DNA of 64,000 nt from Paenibacillus cookii. Lineage in GTDB: Bacteria > Bacillota > Bacilli > Paenibacillales > Paenibacillaceae. The DNA lies in assembly GCF_018333375.1 (NCBI RefSeq), contig NZ_BORW01000017.1:1-64000 (forward strand). Reading direction: 5' to 3'. Below are positions 1 to 8,364 of this stretch, one piece after another (positions within the stretch are counted from its first letter, which is position 1; each line of letters starts with the position of its first letter). A program made the translations under genes and the position numbers. The notes under the pieces are model-generated. The model searched no databases, had not been told where the DNA came from, and saw only the letters and a list, made by a program, of their open reading frames with translations.

Positions 1-1
1 G

Positions 2-124
2 GCGTTCACGGAAGCAAAATCCAAACGGGATCAGTCTGCCGTTGTATGTCAACTCCAGCAATGGATTGCGAGTTTGCCCAATTATATCAAGGCTTTGTTC
101 GGAAAATTAAGCTGCGAAAGTTGA
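2..124 (+). CDS. 3' end of an unidentified gene (partial)
   Basis: One frame stays open from the window edge to a TGA at 122-124 and gives about 40 residues with a protein-like mix (ends WIASLPNYIKALFGKLSCES). The piece is too short to assign a family. It may be the C-terminus of a gene lying to the left, or chance. No function is proposed. Confidence 0.3.
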   Translation, partial: AFTEAKSKRDQSAVVCQLQQWIASLPNYIKALFGKLSCES

Positions 125-185
125 GTTACGAATAAATTGCGCATCTATTAAGTTAAGTGCGTCGACTGCCAACCAATAATTTACT

Positions 186-214
186 TTACTAAAGCGACGA
201 TCGAGGCGTATAAT
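186..214 (+). promoter_or_regulatory. Putative sigma-A promoter of rarD
   Basis: TTACTA (186-191), a 17-bp spacer and a perfect TATAAT (209-214) lie about 34 bp before the rarD start. The -35 box is weak. Confidence 0.5.
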
Positions 215-247
215 CCGTTCAGACATCAGAGAGAGCAGGGGGAATGA

Positions 248-1180
248 ATGATGAACAACGGATTGATCAACGCGATCATCGCGTATATCATGTGGGGGGT
301 TCTCCCTCTTTATTGGAAATTGTTTGACCATGTGCCGGCAGGCGAAATTCTGTCACACCGGGTTGTCTGGTCGTTCGTCTTCATGGGTATTCTCGTCGCC
401 GTCCAGCGCCGCTGGGGCGACATGAAGCGGATTGCGGCTAGCCGCTCGCTCCTGCTAGCGCTCACCGCCAGCGGGCTGTTGATCGCCGCTAATTGGCTCA
501 TCTTCATCTGGGCAGTCAACAACGGCCATGTCGTCGAGACTAGTCTCGGCTATTATTTGAACCCGCTGCTGAACGTCCTGCTAGCGGTCTTCTTCCTTCG
601 CGAGAAGCCAAACCGCGGCCAATGGCTCGCGATTGCCATCGCAGGCGCCGCGGTGCTCATCATCGCCATCGACTACGGGCGGTTCCCGTGGGTCGCGATC
701 TCGCTGGCCGCGTCGTTTGGCTTGTACGGCCTCGCGAAGAAAAAGATCGTGCAAGACGCTTCCGTAGGCTTGTTGTCGGAGACGGCTGTCGTTTTGCCCG
801 TCGCGCTCGGCTACTGGATCTATTTGGCCGCCGCGGGAAAGGCGACGGCATGGACGCTGCCTGCGTCCATGTTCGTCGAACTGCTTCTTTCCGGCGTGGT
901 AACGGCGCTGCCGCTGCTCTTTTTTGCGCGGGCGGCCGCCCGGATGACGCTGTCCGCGCTCGGCTTCGTACAATACATCGGGCCGACGATCATGTTGCTG
1001 CTGAGCGTATTCGTGTTCAAGGAATCGGTTTCGCCGGTTCTGCTCATCGGCTTCGCGCTCATCTGGACGGCGCTCGTTGTATATGGTGCGGCATCGGTTC
1101 GCGGCACGAAAATCGCAAAGGCGGCTGACGGCAAAGGCGTCCCGGTTCCGTCAAACCGCAATATGCGATCAAGCCGTTAA
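248..1180 (+). CDS. rarD: EamA/RarD family transporter
   Basis: This 310-residue protein is almost entirely hydrophobic, with about ten membrane helices arranged as two EamA repeats. The N-terminus (NAIIAYIMWGVLPLYWKLF) is typical of the RarD branch of the drug/metabolite transporter superfamily, as is the WLIFIWAVNNGHVVETSLGY region near residue 85-105. RarD proteins are inner-membrane permeases with poorly known substrates; chloramphenicol sensitivity gave the name. Two ATGs lie in tandem (248 and 251) behind a purine-rich site (AGCAGGGGGA). The gene stands alone, with its own promoter and a strong hairpin after the stop. Family assignment is firm; substrate is unknown. Confidence 0.9.
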   Translation: MMNNGLINAIIAYIMWGVLPLYWKLFDHVPAGEILSHRVVWSFVFMGILVAVQRRWGDMKRIAASRSLLLALTASGLLIAANWLIFIWAVNNGHVVETSLGYYLNPLLNVLLAVFFLREKPNRGQWLAIAIAGAAVLIIAIDYGRFPWVAISLAASFGLYGLAKKKIVQDASVGLLSETAVVLPVALGYWIYLAAAGKATAWTLPASMFVELLLSGVVTALPLLFFARAAARMTLSALGFVQYIGPTIMLLLSVFVFKESVSPVLLIGFALIWTALVVYGAASVRGTKIAKAADGKGVPVPSNRNMRSSR

Positions 1181-1221
1181 TGAAATGACGGAATTGTTCG
1201 GAGAGTAACTTTCCCGTGAGA

Positions 1222-1251
1222 AGCCAGTTGCCCTGTTGGGCAGCTGGCTTT
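1222..1251 (+). terminator. Rho-independent terminator of rarD
   Basis: A 12-bp stem (AGCCAGTTGCCC against GGGCAGCTGGCT, one G-T pair) with a TGTT loop is followed by TTTC. It sits 41 bp after the rarD stop. Confidence 0.8.
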
Positions 1252-1450
1252 CATATGGTTCGTCCGGATGGCTAAAGATCAGAAAGGTTAGCTGAACGGA
1301 ATCCGACGGTCCCCAGCCCAATGACTAACGGATAGTTCTCTCGTAAAAGCATCGAGATGTAGTTCAATACCGGGGGATGGATGCTGCGCAGCTTGTTTCA
1401 AACAGCAATTGGCACAGCATGATGAAAATTGACATTGGATGCCTGAATTA

Positions 1451-1466
1451 TGGTACATTAATACCA
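1451..1466. promoter_or_regulatory. Inverted repeat at the TrmB-like gene start region
   Basis: TGGTA-N6-TACCA sits just downstream of a TTGACA (1429-1434), about 20-35 bp before the likely start codon. The placement suits an autoregulatory operator. No site for this regulator is known to me, so this is inference. Confidence 0.35.
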
Positions 1467-1484
1467 AGTTCGAAAGATCGGGAG

Positions 1485-2252
1485 TTGGACAAGTTGCTCT
1501 ATAAATTCGGTTTTTCCCAGTATGAAAGCAAAGTTTATGAAACGTTGGCGCAGTCGGTGCAGCCGATGGACGCGACGATGATCGTCAAATATTCGGGCGT
1601 GCCCAAGGCAAAAATCTACGAGGTCATTTCCCGGATGGTAGAGAAGGGGATGGTGCTCGAGTCGATTTCCGAAAAGAAAAAGCTGTATACGGCGCTGCCG
1701 ATTCCGCTTGTCGTCGAAAAACTGACGGCCGAGTTTCAGGCGGATATCCAGGAGCTTGAGCGGCAAAAGCCGAAAAAAGAGATCGTGGACGACCGCGTCT
1801 GGAGTTTGAAGGCCGACGCCTCGATCCACGCCCAGATCAAGCAAATGCTGCTGGAAGCGAAAAGTTCGATCCGCTATTCGTCGTGGAAGGACGATTTCCA
1901 AACGGTTTTGCCGATCCTCGAGGAAAAAGAGCGCGAAGGCGTTGCCGTCGAGGCGCTATCGGTCGGGGAAGTCCAAAGCGGGCTGAAAAAACTGGCCGTG
2001 ATGGAGCCGAACGAGCAGCATGTGACGCTGGAACGATTCAGGCTGCTGATCGTGGACGACGCGGAAGCGATTTTTGCGGGCATGGAAGACGGCTCCTGGC
2101 AGGCGATCAAAACAAGATCGCAGCCGTTTGTGCGCGTCTTTACGGATTATTTCCACCATGACGTGCTGCTGACCCAAATTACGACCAAATATCATGATGT
2201 TTTGATGAACGACAAGGAAATCATGGCCCAGCTCCTGCAGCTGCGGTACTGA
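1485..2252 (+). CDS. TrmB family transcriptional regulator
   Basis: The N-terminal winged helix-turn-helix (LYKFGFSQYESKVYETL... SGVPKAKIYEVISRMVEKGMV) is the TrmB signature, followed by a linker coiled coil and a C-terminal effector-binding region (SIRYSSWKDDFQTVLPILEEKE). TrmB-type proteins usually sense sugars and act as repressors or activators of sugar genes. The frame is open from 1377, but a TTGACA at 1429 and the family's usual N-terminus argue for a TTG start at 1485 or 1494 (GGAG at 1481). About 255 residues. The gene ends at a good terminator and stands alone; the target could be the MFS gene that follows. Confidence 0.8.
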   Translation: MDKLLYKFGFSQYESKVYETLAQSVQPMDATMIVKYSGVPKAKIYEVISRMVEKGMVLESISEKKKLYTALPIPLVVEKLTAEFQADIQELERQKPKKEIVDDRVWSLKADASIHAQIKQMLLEAKSSIRYSSWKDDFQTVLPILEEKEREGVAVEALSVGEVQSGLKKLAVMEPNEQHVTLERFRLLIVDDAEAIFAGMEDGSWQAIKTRSQPFVRVFTDYFHHDVLLTQITTKYHDVLMNDKEIMAQLLQLRY

Positions 2253-2284
2253 TCCGCGTCGGACGCTGACAGACGATCCCCTCA

Positions 2285-2317
2285 AGCGGGCGGAGCTTAT
2301 GCTCTGCCCGCTTTTTT
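2285..2317 (+). terminator. Rho-independent terminator of the TrmB-like gene
   Basis: The stem AGCGGGCGGAGC / GCTCTGCCCGCT (one G-T pair) with a TTAT loop is followed by six T. Confidence 0.85.
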
Positions 2318-2429
2318 ATGCGATCCGCCGGAAGACGAGTCAAAAACGGCTCATGAATCGCCGGATGCGACTTCTTGGGCAGCTGAGCCTGGAAGGAAAA
2401 AAATGTGCTTGCTCACGAATTTGATATAA

Positions 2430-2449
2430 GTTACTATTACGGTAGTAAC
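2430..2449. promoter_or_regulatory. Inverted repeat operator upstream of the MFS gene
   Basis: GTTACTA-N6-TAGTAAC is a perfect 7-bp inverted repeat lying 41-60 bp before the MFS start, where a promoter would be. Similar short dyads serve HxlR/MarR-type repressors of efflux genes, but no such regulator is encoded next to it. Confidence 0.5.
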
Positions 2450-2489
2450 CAAAGAGCGACAACCAGAGAGAAGGGAGCAACACCGGCAT

Positions 2490-3677
2490 ATGAATTTTAA
2501 AATTTACATTTTGGCGATAGCCTGTTTCGTGACCGGCATGGTCGAGCTGATCGTCGGCGGCATTTTGGATTTGATCTCCAGGGATCTTCACATTTCCCTA
2601 AGCGCCGCCGGGCAGCTCATTACGCTGTATTCGATCGTGTTTGCGATTTCCGGCCCGCTGCTGCTGACGGCAACGGCACGCATGGAGCGGAAGCGGTTGT
2701 ACCAATGCGCGCTCCTCGTCTTTATTGCCGGGAACGTCCTGTCGATGGTCAGCCCTAATTTTGCGACGATGGTCGTCGCGCGGATTTTGTCGGCGGCCAG
2801 CAGCGCGCTGATTACCGTATTGTCGATCACGATGGCTTCAAGAATGGCCAGCGAGGAATTTAAGGCCAGAGCCATCGGCGTCATTTTTATGGGCGTGAGC
2901 GGTTCGCTGGTGCTGGGGGTGCCGCTGGGCATGATGCTTGGAAACGCGTTCGGCTGGCGCGCGCCTTTCGTGATGATCACGGTGTTGTCCGTCGTTTCGC
3001 TTGTCGCGATTCAGCTTTTGATCCCGAAAACGGAGCCGGAGCCGGCCATTCCGCTGCGCCGTCAGCTGGCTTCCCTGAAGAACGGAAAAATCATTTTCGG
3101 GCAGCTGATCTCGGTCTTGATGCTGACCGGACATTTGACGCTTTACGCGTATTTGACGCCGTTTTTGCAGGAGACGCTGCATTTGAGCCCGTCGGTGCTC
3201 AGCTTGTTTTATCTCCTGTTCGGCATTGCGGCCGTGCTCGGCGGCGGATTCGGAGGCTGGGTGACGGATAAGTTCGGGGCGGAAAAAAGCATTTTGGCGA
3301 TCGTAAGCGTATTTGCGGTCATTATGTTCCTGATGCCGCTTTCGACCGTTTCGATGTATGTATGCCTGATCGTCATGCTGGTGTGGAGCGCGCTCAGCTG
3401 GTCGATCTCTCCGTCGATGCAAAGCTACCTGATCAAGTCGGCGCCGGAATCGTCCAACATTCAGCAAAGCTTGAACAGCTCGGCGACGCATGTCGGGATC
3501 GCCGTCGGTTCCGCGGTCGGCGGGATCGTGATCGAAAGCTCCTCGGTCTATTACAATGCTTGGGTCGGGGTGATTTTCGTCATCCTGGCGCTTGCAAGCG
3601 CCGTGGCGTCGATCAAGTGGAAGTCCGCCCGGACGGCAGCCGCCGATGCGGCGGCGACGGCACGGACGCTGCACTAA
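2490..3677 (+). CDS. MFS transporter (sugar/drug efflux type)
   Basis: This 395-residue protein has twelve predicted membrane helices in two halves split by a hydrophilic stretch near residues 180-200 (PKTEPEPAIPLRRQLASLKNGK). The TARMERKRLYQCALLV loop after helix 2 corresponds to MFS motif A. The sequence resembles AraJ/YdhP-type proton-driven exporters, which expel drugs or sugars. The ATG at 2490 follows AGAGAGAAGGGAG. A perfect inverted repeat upstream suggests a repressor-controlled promoter. The substrate cannot be read from sequence. Confidence 0.85.
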   Translation: MNFKIYILAIACFVTGMVELIVGGILDLISRDLHISLSAAGQLITLYSIVFAISGPLLLTATARMERKRLYQCALLVFIAGNVLSMVSPNFATMVVARILSAASSALITVLSITMASRMASEEFKARAIGVIFMGVSGSLVLGVPLGMMLGNAFGWRAPFVMITVLSVVSLVAIQLLIPKTEPEPAIPLRRQLASLKNGKIIFGQLISVLMLTGHLTLYAYLTPFLQETLHLSPSVLSLFYLLFGIAAVLGGGFGGWVTDKFGAEKSILAIVSVFAVIMFLMPLSTVSMYVCLIVMLVWSALSWSISPSMQSYLIKSAPESSNIQQSLNSSATHVGIAVGSAVGGIVIESSSVYYNAWVGVIFVILALASAVASIKWKSARTAAADAAATARTLH

Positions 3678-3693
3678 CCATGGATGGGAGGGA

Positions 3694-4254
3694 ATGCCGT
3701 TCCCGGCAGTTCGGCGGGGCGGCGGAATGATGAGCGGATCCTATCTTTTGGAATCGGCCAAATCCATGGCTTTGACGCTGCAGCTGATGCAGGGAACTCC
3801 CGGGATGGATGGCGGTGCGGCCATGGGCCAGGATCGCCCGGCAGCGGTGTGCGAGCAGCGCGCCGAAACGGCCGCCGCCGGGGCATCGGCAGAAAAGGGC
3901 GCCCAAACTCCGGTTTGGCCTGCGGATCAAGCCCGGGGGGAGATCAGCCGGCAATCGCTGCTGGATTTTTACGATCAATTGGCCTTGCTGCGGAGCGATC
4001 CGCTGATCAACGGACTTTTGGTCAACGGGGAATTTAAGCTGGCCGCTCCGGAAGATGCCCATGTGTTCGCCTATGAGCGCAGCCTTTCGGGCAGGCGTTT
4101 TCTGATCGTATCGAACTGGAGCAAGGAGCCGCTTGATTTTGCGCTCGGCCGCGATTTCGTCGAGGGCAAAGTGCGGGTGACCGTTTATCCGGAAATCGTT
4201 TTGACGGAAAAGATGAGGCTGCGGCCATACGAGGCGTTTGCGGTGCTGGTATAG
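3694..4254 (+). pseudogene. GH13 alpha-glucosidase remnant (C-terminal part only)
   Basis: The C-terminal 85 residues (SLLDFYDQLALLRSDPLINGLLVNGEFKL and on to the stop) match the end of oligo-1,6-glucosidase/alpha-glucosidase: the LRK-type helix followed by the small beta domain. Near the N-terminus, SYLLESAKSMALTLQLMQGTPG matches the barrel helix that normally leads into the YQGEEIGM motif, but here it runs into GMDGGAAMGQ and a low-complexity Ala-rich stretch. The whole catalytic (beta/alpha)8 barrel with its Asp/Glu/Asp residues is missing. An ATG at 3694 behind GGGAGGGA could start translation, so a short protein may still be made. It is best read as a deletion remnant. Confidence 0.7.
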
Positions 4255-4365
4255 CCCGATATTCATGCAAGGTTATAAATGATGCGAGGCGAACGATTCC
4301 GGTTACGGGCGTTCTTTCGATCGCTGCTCTAAGAAAAGGCTTGGCTTATCCGCCAACCTATCAGA

Positions 4366-4405
4366 GAAACCCTGTCCTTCTTACGGAGGAACAGGGTTTC
4401 TTTTT
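4366..4405 (+). terminator. Terminator between the glucosidase remnant and the MerR gene
   Basis: The stem GAAACCCTGT / ACAGGGTTTC is extended by CCTTC against GAGGA and followed by TTTTT. It serves the plus strand; on the minus strand the T tract is poor. Confidence 0.8.
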
Positions 4406-4450
4406 GCGATCTTTGACGTCCATCGCCGCTTTCGTCGTTTTGATGGGCGG

Positions 4451-5194
4451 TTATTTGATATTATGCATAATTCCACGGTAAAGAAAATCTGCCAAATCCT
4501 CATTGCTGTATTGATGAAAGTAATTTTTGAACCGGGCATCGAATTTGTAGGTATGGGCAATGCAAGCCAGCAACTCTGCATCGCACGGCATGAATTGCAT
4601 TAACATGTTTTTCCACTCCCCGATCCATCGCTGCACTTCATCGGAGGAAGGATCCTGATGGATGCAAGACGCAATTTGCCTGAAAATTTCCTCCATGGAG
4701 GAAAAAAGCTTTTCTCTTTCATCTGGACATATTTGTTCCAACGTTGCATTATACGATTTGTACGCCTCGGTTTCGCCGTAAACCCATCTTGCCTCATTCG
4801 CGTATTGTTCTTTCAAGGGCAAAGCGGAGGTCGTGTTGAAGATCTGCAAATGACTAATATCATTACCCGATACATATTCTTCGAGAGCTGCCATGATGGT
4901 TTCCAGTCTTTGTTTTTTCGATAATAAGGTTTGTCTTTGTTTTTTCAATGTTTGTTGCTGTTCCTGCTTGGGCAACTTTAAAAAGTCCGCAATGTCTTTC
5001 AGGGAAAAATCCAATTCCTTTAAAAACAAAATGGTTTGAAGTTTTTCCAAACTGCTTCGGTCGTATAGGCGATACCCTTTTTCCGTCAGATGCGTCGGTT
5101 TGAATAAATCAATTCTATCGTAATAATGCAGGGTCCGGCTGGTAATGCCCGTAATCTGGACAATATCATTAACCGTTAATAATGGTTTCTTCAT
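4451..5194 (-). CDS. MerR family regulator with TipAS-like effector domain
   Basis: Residues 5-75 form the MerR winged helix (LTVNDIVQITGITSRTLHYYDRIDLFKP... GYRLYDRSSLEKLQTILFLKELDFSLKDI), followed by the long dimerisation coiled coil. The C-terminal part (GEWKNMLMQFMPCDAELLACIAHTY... NYFHQY) fits the TipAS antibiotic/peptide-recognition domain, seen in regulators that bind thiopeptides or other small molecules. The start is an ATG at 5194 behind AAAGGAT, overlapping the end of the upstream protease gene by 26 bp, so the two are translationally coupled. The operon promoter carries the matching MerR-type dyad, so autoregulation is very likely. Length is 247 residues. Confidence 0.85.
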   Translation of the reverse strand: MKKPLLTVNDIVQITGITSRTLHYYDRIDLFKPTHLTEKGYRLYDRSSLEKLQTILFLKELDFSLKDIADFLKLPKQEQQQTLKKQRQTLLSKKQRLETIMAALEEYVSGNDISHLQIFNTTSALPLKEQYANEARWVYGETEAYKSYNATLEQICPDEREKLFSSMEEIFRQIASCIHQDPSSDEVQRWIGEWKNMLMQFMPCDAELLACIAHTYKFDARFKNYFHQYSNEDLADFLYRGIMHNIK

Positions 5195-6095
5195 CCCAAA
5201 ATCCTTTTGCTTCGTCAAGTATTTGATCAGCAGGCGTTAGGGTGGCCTCAAAGATCGTTTTTCCTGTTTTTCTTAAATAATATTGGATCAAATAATATCC
5301 GCAAGCGTAACCGGCGCTATAAGGCATATGGACCGGTGTAAAGTTTTGAAGTTTCGCGATCTCGTCGCCGTAAAGATACGGAGCGATTTGATCAAACCCG
5401 GTTACGTTCAATTTCTCTCTAATCACAGGCTTGATGTGCCTGTTCAGCGTGTCTGCGTTTGTTTTCGTTACCCAAGGGCCGAGCCATTCTTCGCCAAACA
5501 TGAGCGTGGCATAGTTTTCAGCCAATCCTTCGCTGACAATGAGTTCGCCCAAATGAACGGTATGATCCCACCGAATAAATTGATAACGCACGTTATGGTT
5601 GCATTCATGCGCCAGCGCAACCTTCATCCGGGGAATCGTGTACCCATTCGGCAAGAGCGTGCCCCAGATAAACCCGGGAATGCCCCCGAAGCCGCTGTAT
5701 CCTTCGTTTATAGTTAAGGAACGGTTTTCAGGATTCCCGAGTTGAACGGTAAACAGATAATCGGTTACGGGGAGGTTTATTCCATGCTCTACAAATAGAG
5801 ACAAGCTTTTCTTCACAGCCTCCTCACACTCTTGCCAAAAGGATTCGGACGAAATCAGCCCGATCTCTTCCGAAAGCAGAGGGGTAATCTGATCAGGGGA
5901 CCGATGCATCATGCTATTAAACGCAATCACATCAAACCCATGCGGCTCTTCAGCTTTAAAAGGGATCTGTTGAATTTGCCATTGCTTCATAAAGGGGGCC
6001 ATCATTTCGTTTCGGAACAATTCAAGTTTTTCTTCGGGCGAAGCCTGGGCAACTTTTTGGTAAATCCGATCTGAACGCAGTGTTTTTATATTCAT
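5169..6095 (-). CDS. DUF2268 family putative zinc metalloprotease
   Basis: The 308-residue protein carries an HExxH zinc site, HECNH at residues 163-167 in KVALAHECNHNVRYQF. A downstream SEGLAENYA supplies the third-ligand glutamate typical of gluzincin-like DUF2268 proteins. It also has the GYSGFGGIPGFIWGTLLPNGYT segment characteristic of the family. There is no signal peptide, so it is probably cytosolic. The ATG at 6095 is chosen because GGAG lies 8 bases before it; a GTG nine bases upstream is less well placed. The gene is first in an operon with a MerR/TipAS regulator, suggesting that the protease is induced by a small molecule sensed by that regulator. The substrate is unknown. Confidence 0.85.
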   Translation of the reverse strand: MNIKTLRSDRIYQKVAQASPEEKLELFRNEMMAPFMKQWQIQQIPFKAEEPHGFDVIAFNSMMHRSPDQITPLLSEEIGLISSESFWQECEEAVKKSLSLFVEHGINLPVTDYLFTVQLGNPENRSLTINEGYSGFGGIPGFIWGTLLPNGYTIPRMKVALAHECNHNVRYQFIRWDHTVHLGELIVSEGLAENYATLMFGEEWLGPWVTKTNADTLNRHIKPVIREKLNVTGFDQIAPYLYGDEIAKLQNFTPVHMPYSAGYACGYYLIQYYLRKTGKTIFEATLTPADQILDEAKGFWDEETIING

Positions 6096-6126
6096 AACTC
6101 TCACTCCAAGTCGTTTAATAGTGAGA

Positions 6127-6157
6127 ATTATGCGCTATGACCTAACGTCATAGTCAA
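6127..6157 (-). promoter_or_regulatory. MerR-type promoter with 19-bp spacer and internal dyad
   Basis: Read on the minus strand: TTGACT (-35, 6152-6157), a 19-bp spacer, CATAAT (-10, 6127-6132). The spacer region holds the perfect dyad CTATGAC-N5-GTCATAG (6135-6153). A 19-bp spacer with a central palindrome is the hallmark of promoters that MerR-family activators untwist. It lies 32 bp before the protease start. Confidence 0.8.
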
Positions 6158-6224
6158 GTACCTTGGATCAAATTCTGAACGGATTTGTTTTTTAACAGTT
6201 ACGGTCAAGCTTTTTGCAGCCGGC

Positions 6225-6643
6225 TTATTCCTTTGACTGCTGCAAAATGCCGCTCATGTTGACCTGCTCGATCATATGCCCGATGTTGCCTTCGCCTGCG
6301 TACAAGGTCATGTCGAAAAAGTTTTGGCCAAGATCGCTCCAATACAGCTCGTTTTCGTCGCCCACGGCATCGACGTCGCGTTTCAGCCTGCCGGCATACA
6401 CCTCGACGTAACAGTGCTCAAATAATACGTAAAATCCATGACGTGATGAAGCGTCACGTCTTCCGGGGAGATCCCGGTTTCCTCCATAAGCTCCCGGTAA
6501 GCGGCATCCATGCCGCGCTCGCCGGGTTCGATTTTCCCGCCCACCAGATTGCTTAAGCCTTTGTACGGATCTTTCAGGCGTTTGCACATCAGCAGCCGGT
6601 CCATGTCTTTGCTGTAGATCATGACGACATTGTATCCTTGCAT
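6225..6643 (-). pseudogene. Nudix hydrolase (MutT-like), frameshifted
   Basis: The first frame (ATG 6643, RBS AAGGAG) encodes MQGYNVVMIYSKDMDRLLMCKRL and a full Nudix box (GGKIEPGERG... AYRELMEETGIS). It then leaves the family consensus after DFTYYLST. The neighbouring frame picks up with CYVEVYAGRLKRDVDAVGDENELYW and runs to a stop at 6225. Adding one base near 6412-6420 would join the halves into a normal protein of about 140 residues. Nudix enzymes of this type clean up 8-oxo-dGTP or other nucleoside diphosphate derivatives. It may be a real pseudogene or a sequencing error; the catalytic box itself is intact. Confidence 0.75.
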
Positions 6644-6716
6644 GTTCGATTCTCCTTATACAGAACTGCATATTTGATCATGACGATAGCATAAAAGAGG
6701 GGGGGGCGGACAATGC

Positions 6717-6756
6717 AAAAGGCGTGCCTGTCGGGAAAACCCGGGCAGCACGCCTT
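6717..6756 (-). terminator. Terminator of the kduI-deoR-kduD operon
   Basis: On the minus strand, AGGCGTGC-TG-CCCGGG, loop TTTT, CCCG-ACA-GGCACGCCT is followed by TTTT. It begins 10 bp after the kduD stop. Confidence 0.85.
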
Positions 6757-6764
6757 GTTTCGTT

Positions 6765-7517
6765 TTATCTTGCCATCCAGCCGCCGTCCACGCAGAGGAC
6801 ATGGCCGTTGACGTAATCGGATGCGGAAGAGGCGAGGAAAATCGCCGCGCCCTGGATATCCTCCGGCGTTCCCCAACGTCCGGCGGGGATCCGTTCGGTG
6901 ATGGATTTTTTGCGTTGTTCGTCGGCCAAAATTTGCGCCGTATTATCCGTGATCATGTATCCCGGCGCGATGCCGTTGACCTGTACGCCGCTGGCGGCCC
7001 ATTCGTTGGCAAGCGCTTTGGTCAAACCTGCGACGCCGTGTTTGCTTGCCGTATATCCCGGCACGTTGATGCCGCCTTGATAGGAGAGCATCGAGCAAAT
7101 GTTGATGATTTTGCCGCTGCCGCGTTCGATCATATGCCTGCCGGCTATTTGCGACAGCAGGAACACGGAGTTCAGGTTCAGGTCGATGACGTCGAACCAG
7201 TCTTTTTCGCTGTGGTCTTTGGCAGGGGTCCGGCGGATGGTCCCCGCGTTGTTGACGAGTATGTCGATGCTGCCCGTCAGCTGCAAAGCTTCGTCGAACA
7301 CGGCCTGCAGCCCCGAGGCATCGCTCAGGTCGGCCTTGACGGCAGAAGCTTTGCGTCCCAAAGCCGCGGCCTTTTCGACGGCCGCTTCGGATGAACCGCG
7401 GGCCACGCACACGACGTTCGCGCCGGCTTCGGCGAGCCCGATGGCGATGCCCTGACCCAGGCCGCCGGAGGTGCCGGTGACCAGCGCCGTTTTGCCTTCC
7501 AAACTAAACAGATTCAT
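6765..7517 (-). CDS. kduD: 2-dehydro-3-deoxy-D-gluconate 5-dehydrogenase (SDR)
   Basis: The 250-residue classical short-chain dehydrogenase has the cofactor loop TGTSGGLG (14-21), NNAG (89-92) and the catalytic Ser142, Tyr155 and Lys159 (YTASK). KduD reduces 2,5-diketo-3-deoxygluconate to 2-keto-3-deoxygluconate with NAD(P)H in the breakdown of pectin-derived unsaturated uronates. The assignment over other SDRs rests on the strong kduI partner two genes upstream and the kduD-like IDLNLNSVFLLSQ and INICSMLSYQGGINVPGYTASKH blocks. It is last in the operon, 34 bp after the regulator gene. Confidence 0.9.
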   Translation of the reverse strand: MNLFSLEGKTALVTGTSGGLGQGIAIGLAEAGANVVCVARGSSEAAVEKAAALGRKASAVKADLSDASGLQAVFDEALQLTGSIDILVNNAGTIRRTPAKDHSEKDWFDVIDLNLNSVFLLSQIAGRHMIERGSGKIINICSMLSYQGGINVPGYTASKHGVAGLTKALANEWAASGVQVNGIAPGYMITDNTAQILADEQRKKSITERIPAGRWGTPEDIQGAAIFLASSASDYVNGHVLCVDGGWMAR

Positions 7518-7551
7518 GCTTTCATCCGCTCCTTGACTGTGACTTTATCCT

Positions 7552-8316
7552 TCACCGGTCTCCCGCAAGTTCGATCGGAAGGCCGGCTTTGCGGTACTCC
7601 GCAAGCACCGCTTCCGGCAAACCGTCGTCCGTGATGAGACCGTGGAGTTCCTCAAGCCGGGCAAAGGTCCGGAGCGCCGTCTGCCCGAATTTATGATGAT
7701 CCGCCACCGCGATCCTTTCGCGGGCGGTGTCGATGAGCGCCCGTTTGAATGCGAGCAGTTCTCCGGTATAGACCGACAGCCCGTGCTCCAGATGGATGCC
7801 GGTCGCCGAAATAAACGCTTTTTGGATGTTAAGCTCTTTGACGTACGCCACGGCTTCGGGGCCGGTCAAGATGTTGCGCACCCGGTAACCGCCCGGAACC
7901 ACGAGATTGATTTTGTCTTTTTTGGAAAGCTCGCTGATGATATAGACGTCGTTCGTAATGACCGTATACGGCTGGTTGGGCAGCAGGCGCGCGATTTCCA
8001 GCGTGGTGCTGCCGCCGTCGAGGGCGACGATGTCGCCGGGCACGATGCGGTTCAGCGCCGCTTGGGCGATGTTTTTTTTCATCTCCAGGTTTTTGGAAAT
8101 CGGCTCTTTGGAGGGCAATATGCCGAATTGGTCCGCCTGGGCCAAAACGGCGCCGCCGTGAACGCGGCGAATGAGCCCCTGCTCCTCCAGCTTGGTCAGG
8201 TCTTCGCGGATGGTTTTGCCCGTGACCTTCAATATGTCGCTAAGCTCCGCCACCGTAACTTCTTGATTTGTCAGCAGCGCTTCCATAATCTTCTCGTGCC
8301 GCAGGATCGGGTTCAT
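7552..8316 (-). CDS. DeoR family transcriptional regulator
   Basis: The N-terminal winged helix (RHEKIMEALLTNQEVTVAELSDILKVTGKTIREDLTKLEEQGLIRRVHGGAV) is followed by the DeoR sensor domain (IVALDGGSTTLEIARLLP, VITNDVYIISEL, ADHHKFGQTAL), which binds phosphorylated sugars. The ATG at 8316 is chosen because GAGG sits seven bases before it; a TTG six bases earlier is too close to that site. It lies between kduI and kduD in one operon, so it probably represses them. Four TGAAC half-sites in tandem lie in front of kduI, as expected for DeoR operators. The effector is probably a deoxy-uronate intermediate. Confidence 0.88.
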   Translation of the reverse strand: MNPILRHEKIMEALLTNQEVTVAELSDILKVTGKTIREDLTKLEEQGLIRRVHGGAVLAQADQFGILPSKEPISKNLEMKKNIAQAALNRIVPGDIVALDGGSTTLEIARLLPNQPYTVITNDVYIISELSKKDKINLVVPGGYRVRNILTGPEAVAYVKELNIQKAFISATGIHLEHGLSVYTGELLAFKRALIDTARERIAVADHHKFGQTALRTFARLEELHGLITDDGLPEAVLAEYRKAGLPIELAGDR

Positions 8317-8364
8317 GTACAAGCCTCATTTCGAATCAGGGTTAAACTTGAATGCATTTACGTA

